A stretch of DNA of 15,837 bases from the NCBI GenBank assembly GCA_002440805.1, contig DJVD01000091.1:297-16133 (forward strand). Reading direction: 5' to 3'. The notes under the pieces were generated by a model, which was given only the letters and a program-made list of their open reading frames with translations, ran no database searches and was not told the DNA's origin. This document shows, piece by piece, positions 5,870 through 13,308 of this stretch. The translations under genes and the position numbers were made by a program. Position 1 is the first letter of the stretch; each line of letters opens with the position of its first letter. This stretch comes from Chloroflexi bacterium UBA6265. GTDB lineage: Bacteria > Chloroflexota > Chloroflexia > Thermomicrobiales > UBA6265.

Positions 5870-7837
5870 GATGCCGTTGTTGGATTCAGCGGCGATGGGG
5901 AAATTGATCGTGGCGTAGGTTCCTTCGTCGTCTGACGTAATCGTGAAACTGCCTCGCAAGTCGCTGGTCACCAGGCGATGGGTGATTTTCATTCCCAGGC
6001 CCTGGCTCTCCTCTGGCTGGAATCCTTCCGGCACCCGCACACCATCGTTGAAAATCTCGATGATCGCGTTGCCTTCTTCTTCCCACGCCCTGATGCGAAT
6101 GTACCCGGTTGTTCGCCCATGGAAGCCATGGCTGATCGCGTTGGCGGCAAGTTCGTTGATGAGCAGGCTCATAATCGTCGCCTGCCGGCTGGGAATCCGC
6201 AGTTCCGACCGGTGGATATCGAAGGTCACCTTCAGTCCAGGCGGAATCAGCGTGCTATGCGCATCTTCTGCCACCAATCGGGCAATCTGGTCGAGCGTGG
6301 CCCCAGTGAAGCGGCGCGGATCGCTCAGCAAATCGTGGACGGCAGCAATCGCCTGGATACGGCTTACCGCTTCCCGGATTTCCACCGACCACGGCGCGTC
6401 CTCCGCGTTGCGTATTTGCAAGCTCAGCAACGCGGCAACGGTTTGAAGGTTATTGCGCACTCGGTGATGCATTTCCTGCACCAATGTGCGTTGGGTTCGC
6501 AGGCCGTCAACCGCGTTCGTGTAGAGGTCCGCATTTTCGATGGCGATGGCCGCCGAATCCGCAAATGCCTGCAGCAGTCCCACGCGCTCCGCCGGGATTT
6601 GAATACCGGCCTCAATGCGATACGCCACGGCGCCAACGATATCGCGTGCGGTGCGTAGCGGCATGCAGTAGATATCGGCCGGGCCGTCCTCATAATCCAT
6701 GGTGGCGCGGATCGCAGCGCCAGTGTGGAATACTTTTTCAATCACCTGGTCCCGCTGGCGGACATCGCGCAACACTCGGACGGTGCCAATCCGCGATTCG
6801 ATGATCGGCTCGTTCCCACCGGTGATACGGTTGGGCCGGAACACAGCCGCTGCCTCGGCATTTGCGATTTCCAGGCCGTTTTGGGTGATCAGTTTCAGCA
6901 CATCGTTGAGCTGTAACGTGCTGGTTAGCGAACGGGTGACACGCTGGAGCGTGCCGAGTTCGTCGATTTTTTGGTGCAACTGCTCATCGGTGTTGGCGTA
7001 AATGCGGGCGTTGTTAATCGCAATTGCCAGCTCCCCTGCCACGGTGCGCAGGAACTCGAGCTCGTCCATTCCCCATGTGCGAGGTTCGATGGAGTGAATA
7101 TTCAATACGCCCACCAGCCGATTGGCTCCCTGCATCATCGGCACCGAAACCTGGCTGGAATAGAGGTCGTCGCCGATACCGGGATGGGGGAGGTAACTTT
7201 CGTGATCCCGCGCATTGATCGCTGCAATCAGGATTCCCTCGACGGCAGCGCGCCCGACGATCCCTTCCCCGGGCCGTAATGTCACCGTGCCAACTGCGTC
7301 GCGATTGAGACCGTTCGTGGCGTTGAGCGTAATGAGGCCCGTCGAATCATCGTAGAGGAAGATCGCACTGGCATCGCTATGGGTCGCACTCTTCACCGTA
7401 TCGGCGACGATATCGAGCATTTCCTTGGAGTGCATGTTGCTTGTAGCCGCGCGGTTGATACGATGCAGCGCTGCCAGGCGTTCGTGTTGGGTGTCCGGGA
7501 AGTGACTGGACTGGCTCTCACCATTTGATGCGGTGCTACTGGAGCCGGTGAATGCTTCGGCCACGCAAGCCAGGGCGATGCCGGCCGCGCGATCGCGATC
7601 GCCGGCCGGTGCCGATTGGCCGAATCGATCGTAAACCGAATTCAGTGCGCTCAACGCTACCGACAGGGCATCGGCCAGCGTAACATCGGCCGATGCAATT
7701 CGCGACCCGAAGCGTTCGAATCCGTGAATCAGACCTTCGCCGCCGATGATGGGGCCAGTTGCACGTGGATCGAAGCTGGCTGCAAGTTCCGAACTCAGGC
7801 GCTCACTGAGGCTTTGCAGCGGGACATTGGCTGGCAT
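5867..7837 (-). CDS. Double-GAF sensor histidine kinase, HisKA_2 (PdtaS-like) type
   Basis: This 656-residue soluble kinase has, in order: a helical N-terminal region (1-95) I do not recognise, a polar linker, GAF domain 1 (about 120-280), GAF domain 2 (about 295-440), a HisKA_2 dimerisation domain, and a HATPase domain. The phospho-acceptor region is EMHHRVRNNLQTVAALLSLQ (455-474), with His458 the likely site. The N-box is NELAANAISHGF (561-572), and the later ATP-lid glycines are at GLGM (613-616). This wording resembles mycobacterial PdtaS, whose partner is an ANTAR-type RNA-binding regulator; no response regulator occurs in this window. There is no membrane segment, so it should sense a cytoplasmic ligand through the GAFs. 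An in-frame GTG at 7873 lacks a ribosome site. ATG 7837 has AGGAG 11 nt upstream, overlapping the stop of the peptidase gene, and is preferred. It lies 14 nt behind that gene. Confidence 0.9.
   Translation of the reverse strand: MPANVPLQSLSERLSSELAASFDPRATGPIIGGEGLIHGFERFGSRIASADVTLADALSVALSALNSVYDRFGQSAPAGDRDRAAGIALACVAEAFTGSSSTASNGESQSSHFPDTQHERLAALHRINRAATSNMHSKEMLDIVADTVKSATHSDASAIFLYDDSTGLITLNATNGLNRDAVGTVTLRPGEGIVGRAAVEGILIAAINARDHESYLPHPGIGDDLYSSQVSVPMMQGANRLVGVLNIHSIEPRTWGMDELEFLRTVAGELAIAINNARIYANTDEQLHQKIDELGTLQRVTRSLTSTLQLNDVLKLITQNGLEIANAEAAAVFRPNRITGGNEPIIESRIGTVRVLRDVRQRDQVIEKVFHTGAAIRATMDYEDGPADIYCMPLRTARDIVGAVAYRIEAGIQIPAERVGLLQAFADSAAIAIENADLYTNAVDGLRTQRTLVQEMHHRVRNNLQTVAALLSLQIRNAEDAPWSVEIREAVSRIQAIAAVHDLLSDPRRFTGATLDQIARLVAEDAHSTLIPPGLKVTFDIHRSELRIPSRQATIMSLLINELAANAISHGFHGRTTGYIRIRAWEEEGNAIIEIFNDGVRVPEGFQPEESQGLGMKITHRLVTSDLRGSFTITSDDEGTYATINFPIAAESNNGI
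7581..7609. repeat. 29-nt near-perfect palindrome inside the kinase gene
   Basis: CCGGCCG (7581-7587) and CGGCCGG (7603-7609) flank the self-complementary core GCGATCGCGATCGC (7589-7602), with one unpaired C at 7588. It contains two overlapping copies of GCGATCGC. It encodes residues of the polar linker after the N-terminal helical region (PAGDRDRAAG), so it may be a chance result of codon choice. Confidence 0.8.
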
Positions 7838-7851
7838 GAATGGATGGTCTC

Positions 7852-9921
7852 CTACAGGTGCGAATCGAACCACCCAATTATGTGCGACAGGCGAGCCTTG
7901 CGACGACTCGGGGTGCCACTTCGGCTGAGATCGTGACTTTCTTCCGGGATCCGCACGAAGGCCACTTCGCGCTCAAGGTACTTCAGTGCGGTGAACATTT
8001 GCTCCGCCTGCTCAATCGGGCAACGGAGATCGTTTTCGTTGTGCACGATGAGCAGTGGCGTGTTGATCTTGTCGACATGGCTGATCGGGCTATGCGCAAG
8101 CAGGAGTTCGGCATCCTTCCAGGGCACGCCGCCAAATTCGAATTCGCCAAAGTTGACGCCGATATCACTGGTACCAAAGAACGAATGGAAGTTGGAAACG
8201 CATCGTTGGGTGACGGCTGCCTTGAAACGGTCATCGTGGCTAACGATCCAATTTGTGAGGTAGCCGCCATACGATCCGCCGGTGACACCGAGGCGATCGG
8301 TGTCGATCCAGTCGACTGCTGTATCCGCTGCCTCCAGTGCCGCGATCACATCTGGCATATCGGCGACGCCCCAGTTGGCGCGAGTGCAGGCATTGAACTC
8401 TTCGCCATAACCAGCTGAACCACGGGGATTGCTGAAGATTACCGCATAACCCTTGGCCGACATCGCCTGCATTTCGTGGAAGAAATCATAGGCATACATC
8501 GCGTGTGGGCCGCCGTGGATCTCAACAATGGCCGGGTAGGTCTTCCCTTCAACGCGATTCGCAGGTGGCAGCAACCAGGCCTGAATCTCCCTGCCGTCGT
8601 GTGAGGTGGCGGTGATATCAATCGCGTCACTCAGCACCAATTTTTCCAGGGCGTCGGTGTTCGCGGTGCTGATCTGCTGCTCGGCGGATCCATCTGCGTC
8701 GCTGGCGAACAGTTCTTTCGGGCGGTTGATCTGCCCGGCGACAAAGGCAAGGCCCGAATCGGTGATGCCAAACCCACCGATCCGTCGCTTGCCCGATGTA
8801 ATCGCCCTGGGGACCGAGGATCGGCCACTCACCCCGAAGCTATAAATTTGGGTTTCACCCTGGCGTGAGGCGAGAAACAGGATCTCGTCGTCCGAACGCC
8901 AGCGAGGTCGACCTTCGCTCCCGCCATGAACGTCGCTCATACCGACATCCGTGACGCTGGTATCCCATTTTTCGGTGTGGTTCTTCACCTTGCTGCCATC
9001 GGCGCTGGCAGTCCACAGGTTGTCGTTGCGGGTGTTCATCCGGGCGTCATCGTGGCCCAGCCATGCGATGCGGGATCCGTCTGGACTCCAGGCCGGTGAA
9101 TCGTACGATGCATCATCGGCACCAATGCGTTCGATTCCGCCGCCACTGGCATGCACGGTGAGCAGTTGGTTCACATTCAGGTAGCGTTTGCGATCGTCGC
9201 GGCGATTGCCGATAAACGCAATCGTGTCGCCGCCAGGCTGCCACTGCGGATCGGAATCACTCACATCCCCGCTGGTGAGCTGGGTATGGTTGCCAGTGGA
9301 AAGTTCAACCGACCAGATGTGGCTGTAGCGTTCGCGGTAGCCCACACCATCGAAGCGATAGCTCAAGTCGCGAATGATACGCTCGTCGGCCACATCGCCA
9401 TTGGTCATTGGAGCCGTTCCCGGCTCGGCGTCGCTTTGGGCGCTGAACGCGAGCGCGCTCCCGTCCGATTTCCAGGATGCCGGGCCCACACCATACTTGA
9501 GGTTGCTGACCTGCTGGGCTTCGCCACCGTCAATCCGGATTGTCCATAGCTGGTTCGGATGCTTTTTGGGCTTGTCGTTCGTCGCTTTATCTTTTTTCTT
9601 CTTCTCGGCTTTCTTGTCGTCGTCTGACGATTCCGACTCTTCCTGAGGGAGCGTGAGGACTGGCGGTCGGTTAGAAGTGAACGCGAGCACCTTGCCATCG
9701 GGCGACCAGCGAGGATTGGTATCGCGCCAGGTGCCGTTGGTCAGCTGCCGGGCATTGCTGCCATCGGTATTCGCCACCCAGATGGCGCTCGTGTATGTAT
9801 CGGCCTTCTCATCGATCTTCGTGACAACCCACGCCACAGTGTTGCCGTGTGTTTGGGGATCGTGAACCTGTGCGAGCGTGAACAGATCTTCGATGGTAAT
9901 CGGTTGCGGATCGTTGCTCAT
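7852..9921 (-). CDS. S9 family prolyl oligopeptidase / acylaminoacyl-peptidase-like serine peptidase
   Basis: This 689-residue protein combines an N-terminal beta-propeller (about 40-430) with a C-terminal alpha/beta-hydrolase domain (about 440-689). Propeller blades show the TolB/WD-like wording NPRWSPDGKVLAF, DPQWQPGGDTIAF and SPAWSPDGSRIAW. The catalytic triad is readable: Ser550 in GVTGGSYGGY, Asp631 in HNENDLRCP and His663 in EESHDLSRSG. HGGPHA (469-474) probably supplies the oxyanion region. Such enzymes remove residues or acylated residues from short peptides. There is no signal peptide, so it is cytoplasmic. Residues 94-121 form a charged low-complexity insert rich in Ser/Asp/Glu, then Lys. 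The ATG at 9921 has GGAGG 4 nt upstream. It is the first gene of a unit with the kinase gene, with a promoter at 9986-9958. Confidence 0.93.
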   Translation of the reverse strand: MSNDPQPITIEDLFTLAQVHDPQTHGNTVAWVVTKIDEKADTYTSAIWVANTDGSNARQLTNGTWRDTNPRWSPDGKVLAFTSNRPPVLTLPQEESESSDDDKKAEKKKKDKATNDKPKKHPNQLWTIRIDGGEAQQVSNLKYGVGPASWKSDGSALAFSAQSDAEPGTAPMTNGDVADERIIRDLSYRFDGVGYRERYSHIWSVELSTGNHTQLTSGDVSDSDPQWQPGGDTIAFIGNRRDDRKRYLNVNQLLTVHASGGGIERIGADDASYDSPAWSPDGSRIAWLGHDDARMNTRNDNLWTASADGSKVKNHTEKWDTSVTDVGMSDVHGGSEGRPRWRSDDEILFLASRQGETQIYSFGVSGRSSVPRAITSGKRRIGGFGITDSGLAFVAGQINRPKELFASDADGSAEQQISTANTDALEKLVLSDAIDITATSHDGREIQAWLLPPANRVEGKTYPAIVEIHGGPHAMYAYDFFHEMQAMSAKGYAVIFSNPRGSAGYGEEFNACTRANWGVADMPDVIAALEAADTAVDWIDTDRLGVTGGSYGGYLTNWIVSHDDRFKAAVTQRCVSNFHSFFGTSDIGVNFGEFEFGGVPWKDAELLLAHSPISHVDKINTPLLIVHNENDLRCPIEQAEQMFTALKYLEREVAFVRIPEESHDLSRSGTPSRRKARLSHIIGWFDSHL

Positions 9922-9957
9922 GAAACCTCCAGCGGTTGCCGTGTGAACGTTTGTGCC

Positions 9958-9986
9958 AGCATACGGCAGCTTTCACACCCACTCAA
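9958..9986 (-). promoter_or_regulatory. Predicted sigma70-type promoter of the S9 peptidase-kinase unit
   Basis: Read on the minus strand, TTGAGT (9986-9981) and TATGCT (9963-9958) are separated by 17 bases. Transcription would start around 9951 and give a leader of about 30 nt to the ATG at 9921. It lies in the 139-nt divergent region shared with the polysaccharide cassette. Confidence 0.5.
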
Positions 9987-9997
9987 TGGTTGCCCTT

Positions 9998-10003
9998 TAT
10001 ACT
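9998..10003 (+). promoter_or_regulatory. Possible -10 element for the polysaccharide cassette
   Basis: TATACT at 9998-10003 is a good -10 hexamer, but no convincing -35 lies 16-18 nt upstream, where the sequence reads ACACCC. If used, transcription starts near 10010 with about 50 nt to the GTG at 10061. That would place the in-frame ATGs at 9953 and 9986 outside the transcript. The upstream sequence overlaps the promoter of the divergent peptidase gene. Confidence 0.25.
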
Positions 10004-10060
10004 CTCTTGAGCATTGCCCGTTGTTGGGCGTTTTGTGATGCCTGTGAAAGTGCCGACGTT

Positions 10061-11860
10061 GTGAGAGAATACCCGCTCGATCCGGGAGAGGTAGAACCAC
10101 AACCGCAAAGATCGTCACGCCGGCCGCGACCAGTGGGTCTCGCCGCAACCCTCGCATACCGATTCGCCGGCGCCATCGTTTGGCTCCAGCACGTTCGTAA
10201 CCGTCGGCGCGACCTGGCTCATTTACTGGAATCGCTCATTCTTATCTTCGTCGGCGTGGGCCTCATTTCCGCAGCCGCCATTACCGATATGTATCTCCAT
10301 CGTGGCGTGGAGAGCGGATCGGTTCAGCCCTACGTTGTGCAACCCAGTGGCCGCGAGCTTTCGACCAATGTGGATATGCGAGGGCTGACGGTTGAACAAA
10401 TCGATAGCGTCGTGGGCACATTGAAGAACTCGGGATATGGCTTTGTGCGCCACGAGGTGAGCTGGGCCGAGGTTGAAGCGGCGCAGGGGCAGTTCGATTG
10501 GTCGGTTTACGATCCTATCTTCAATAGATTGAACGAAAGTGACATCGGTGTTATCGCCGTGATCGTGGATTCGCCCGAATGGAGCTGGGCCGGGACAATG
10601 ATCCCCAGCGATGTGCAGCCCCCGGCTGATCCGGCGGTGTTGGAGAATTTTTCACGTGAATTGACATCGCACTATCCTGAATCGATCCGGTTTGCGCAGC
10701 TGTGGCAGATGCCGAATCTCGCCAGTCGATGGGGTGGCGTTCCCGCCACTGGTGAGAGCTTTCGTCCTTACCTTTCGGCGACGTTCTATGGAGCCCGCGA
10801 TGGCAATCCGGAAGTGCAAATTATCCTGCCAGAGGCGGCGGCGCAGAGTGATGTGCCGGAGGGCCTTGGCGACATCGATTTCCTCCAAAGCCTCTACGCT
10901 GCGGGCGCGCGGGATATCTTTGATGTCGCCGCCATCAGGCTTGATGGTGGCCAGTCATCGCCGGACGATCGCAGTGTCAATGCACAGCGGCTCAATTTCT
11001 CCAGGGCGATCCTCTATCGGGAACTCATGGTGTCCAATGGCGATGGCGAAGCCCCCGTGTGGGCGACATCCTTTGGTTGGAGTGCCGATGGCGAGAATGT
11101 GACCCGGGATCAGCAAGCCGAGTATGTCGTGCGCGGATTACAGCGCGCCTGGAGTGAGTGGCCATGGATGGGGCTCATGGTGCAGTGGCAATTCACCACC
11201 GTGCCGGGTGACCCCGAAGCGCCATACGCCACCGCGCCTGACGGGCGATCGACTCCGTTGTTCCGTCGGTTGCATGATCCAGCCCTCATCCGCCGCTCCG
11301 ATATCGCAAACACCGGCTTCACTCCTATGGACGCGGATTCATTGCACTACGAAGGCAACTGGGCCGATCAACACCTCGAAGGGCGGACCTTTCGCACAAC
11401 CGGGCAGACAGGTGCCAGCGTCACATTCGAGTTCCAGGGCACTGGCCTCATTGGGTTTATCCGCACGGGACCTCAATCGGGCGACCTGAAGATTGAGCTG
11501 GATGGCGAGGTGATCGATGGAGGTGCAGGGGACGGTCTGTGGAGTTACTACTATCAGTACCAGACCAACGATTTCCCCCAACGTCTCTTTGCCAATCTTG
11601 AAGATGAGGCCCACGTCGTCACAATTACCCTCGCAGAGCCGGGCCAGCTTACACTTGGCGGCATGGTTGTAGAGCGGCAACCGCCCTTTATCTGGCCCAT
11701 CATGATGATCACCGCCTCTGGTGTGCTGGTGCTGTTGCTGGGACTGCGCTCATTTATCTATCTCGTGGCGATTCGTGCCGGGCATCTCACTCGCTGGGAA
11801 ACCATGAGCTCACCCGAATTGCCTCGAATGCCTGATTGGATACCGGAGCGGCAACGATGA
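10061..11860 (+). CDS. Membrane-anchored glycoside-hydrolase-fold protein with both catalytic glutamates apparently lost
   Basis: Read from GTG 10061 the protein has 599 residues. It has a basic cytoplasmic N-terminus, a membrane helix at about 55-77, a TIM-barrel-like domain (about 100-405), a beta-sandwich possibly binding sugar (about 427-541), and a second helix (about 543-570) with a short cytoplasmic tail. The barrel shows glycosidase wording: RHEVSWAEVEAAQGQFDW, QLWQMPNLASRWGG, PVWATSFGWS, and QQAEYVVRGLQRAWSEWPWM. In GH39/GH5-like enzymes the acid/base Glu sits in WNEPN and the nucleophile in TEFGW. Here these read W215-Q-M217-P-N and T336-S337-F-G-W, so hydrolysis is unlikely. The start is uncertain: in-frame ATGs at 9953 and 9986 encode an unconvincing extension and lack ribosome sites, and the site before 10061 is also weak. 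It opens the polysaccharide cassette, overlapping the next gene by ATGA. Confidence 0.8.
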   Translation: MREYPLDPGEVEPQPQRSSRRPRPVGLAATLAYRFAGAIVWLQHVRNRRRDLAHLLESLILIFVGVGLISAAAITDMYLHRGVESGSVQPYVVQPSGRELSTNVDMRGLTVEQIDSVVGTLKNSGYGFVRHEVSWAEVEAAQGQFDWSVYDPIFNRLNESDIGVIAVIVDSPEWSWAGTMIPSDVQPPADPAVLENFSRELTSHYPESIRFAQLWQMPNLASRWGGVPATGESFRPYLSATFYGARDGNPEVQIILPEAAAQSDVPEGLGDIDFLQSLYAAGARDIFDVAAIRLDGGQSSPDDRSVNAQRLNFSRAILYRELMVSNGDGEAPVWATSFGWSADGENVTRDQQAEYVVRGLQRAWSEWPWMGLMVQWQFTTVPGDPEAPYATAPDGRSTPLFRRLHDPALIRRSDIANTGFTPMDADSLHYEGNWADQHLEGRTFRTTGQTGASVTFEFQGTGLIGFIRTGPQSGDLKIELDGEVIDGGAGDGLWSYYYQYQTNDFPQRLFANLEDEAHVVTITLAEPGQLTLGGMVVERQPPFIWPIMMITASGVLVLLLGLRSFIYLVAIRAGHLTRWETMSSPELPRMPDWIPERQR

Positions 11861-13308
11861 CCCCCACCACCACTGGCAACCGCTTCCCGATGCTCATCGC
11901 TATTGTGTGTACCGCCTTGATGGCAGCAATCGGCACATTGGTGTGGTACGACGTTGGCGCCGAAACAGCTGCAGGCTTCGCGCTTGTTGTTGCCGCGATC
12001 ACGCTCAGCGCTATCTCTCCCGCGGCCGGATTGGCAGCGGTGATGATGGCGTTGCCGACCATGCAACACATCCACCCTATGCCGCGGGGTGAGTTCTCGC
12101 TCATTGAACTGGCCATTTTGACCAGCACCATCGGGATTGGCCTCAATTTGCTCCTGGTATCGGTTCGATCGGGTTGGAAGCACCTGTTGGACATCCTCAC
12201 ACCTGCGCAGGTTGTGGTGCCCGTTGTGATGTTGGTAGCTGCGACAGCGCTTTCCATATTCACGCTTGCCGATCCGGGACATCGCAGCGAAAGCCTGCGT
12301 GAAGTGCGAACCGTCATCCTCGAACCGATTGCGTTTCTTGCCGTTGCCCGACTGGTGCTGCGGCGGCCGTTGTACCGAAGCTGGGTGAGCGTGGTGCTGA
12401 TGGCCACAGGTGCAGTGGTGGCGGGATATGGCGTTGCGCAGATCGTGCTTGATTTCGGCGGTGTCCAGGCCGGTGACATCACTCGCGCCACAGCACTCTA
12501 CAGCCACCCAAATAACCTGGCGATCTTCCTCGAGCGGTCCCTGCTATTCACACTCGGTGTCGGTATCATGCGGCCCCGATGGCTGCCGGTATGGCTCCTT
12601 GCGGCCGTGCAGATGATTGGCCTACTGGCAACGTTCTCGCGTGGCGCGCTGGTTGGTGTAATGGTCGGCGTCGCGGTGGTGCTTGTATTCGTCGGTGCCT
12701 GGCGATGGCTGCTGGGTCTGGTCGCTGCCGGCGCGGTTGTGGGACTGATTGGCCTTTTGCTCTTTCCGGATCGACTGCTGGATGCCGGGGGCGATGGCAC
12801 CGAGCCCACCCGCTTTGCCATTTGGCGCTCGTCCATCGAGATGATTAAGGCACATCCGGTGTTCGGCGTAGGGCCGGACCAGTTCCTGTACCAATACACG
12901 CGCCGCTTTGTCGAACCCATGGGATGGCCCGAGCGGTACACTTCCCATCCCCACAACATCATCCTCGATACCTGGCTTCGCCTCGGTGTGCTGGGACTCG
13001 CAACGCTTCTAACCCTGGGGAGTGGTTTGGTGTGGTGGATTCAGCAGCGCACGTCTTCGATTAAGAGTGATGCGTGGGCCATGGGAGCAGTTGCGGCCCT
13101 CTTTGGCGGCTTCGTTCACTCAATGGTGGATAACGGCTTCTTCCTCGCGGACCTGGCTACCATGAGCTGGTTTTTCATTGTGCTGCTGATTACCGTGCCT
13201 CGTGCTCGGACTGTTTCGCCGACGGAATCTCCTGCCAGGGCGACCGCTCCGATACAGACGGACGATCCGATGACCACATGGCCAACCTGGCAGGGCAGCG
13301 GCAGATGA
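11857..13308 (+). CDS. O-antigen ligase / polymerase-like membrane protein (Wzy_C/WaaL family), copy 1
   Basis: This 483-residue protein has about ten to twelve hydrophobic segments across its length. It carries the Wzy_C-domain signatures: SRG (261-263) beginning a membrane helix, the extracytoplasmic loop AIWRSSIEMIKAHPVFGVGP (321-340), and HPHNIILDTWLRLGVLG (364-380). Arg262 and His366 are at the positions that are functionally important in WaaL-type ligases. A later helix contains HSMVD (421-425). The family joins or polymerises lipid-linked glycans on the outer side of the membrane; which of the two occurs cannot be read from sequence. ATG 11857 overlaps the preceding stop as ATGA, with GGAG 8 nt upstream, and is preferred over ATG 11836. 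The last 35 residues form a proline/threonine-rich polar tail. A paralogue follows directly. Confidence 0.9.
   Translation: MTPTTTGNRFPMLIAIVCTALMAAIGTLVWYDVGAETAAGFALVVAAITLSAISPAAGLAAVMMALPTMQHIHPMPRGEFSLIELAILTSTIGIGLNLLLVSVRSGWKHLLDILTPAQVVVPVVMLVAATALSIFTLADPGHRSESLREVRTVILEPIAFLAVARLVLRRPLYRSWVSVVLMATGAVVAGYGVAQIVLDFGGVQAGDITRATALYSHPNNLAIFLERSLLFTLGVGIMRPRWLPVWLLAAVQMIGLLATFSRGALVGVMVGVAVVLVFVGAWRWLLGLVAAGAVVGLIGLLLFPDRLLDAGGDGTEPTRFAIWRSSIEMIKAHPVFGVGPDQFLYQYTRRFVEPMGWPERYTSHPHNIILDTWLRLGVLGLATLLTLGSGLVWWIQQRTSSIKSDAWAMGAVAALFGGFVHSMVDNGFFLADLATMSWFFIVLLITVPRARTVSPTESPARATAPIQTDDPMTTWPTWQGSGR

Noticed and set aside
10016..10029. GCCC/GGGC hairpin in the leader of the polysaccharide cassette.
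   Set aside because: Only four base pairs with a 6-nt loop, so too weak to call an attenuator or riboswitch.
9953..10060. Longer N-terminus for the glycosidase-like protein, from ATG 9953 or 9986.
   Set aside because: No ribosome-binding site, overlap with the divergent promoter region, and residues unlike the rest of the protein. The choice remains uncertain.
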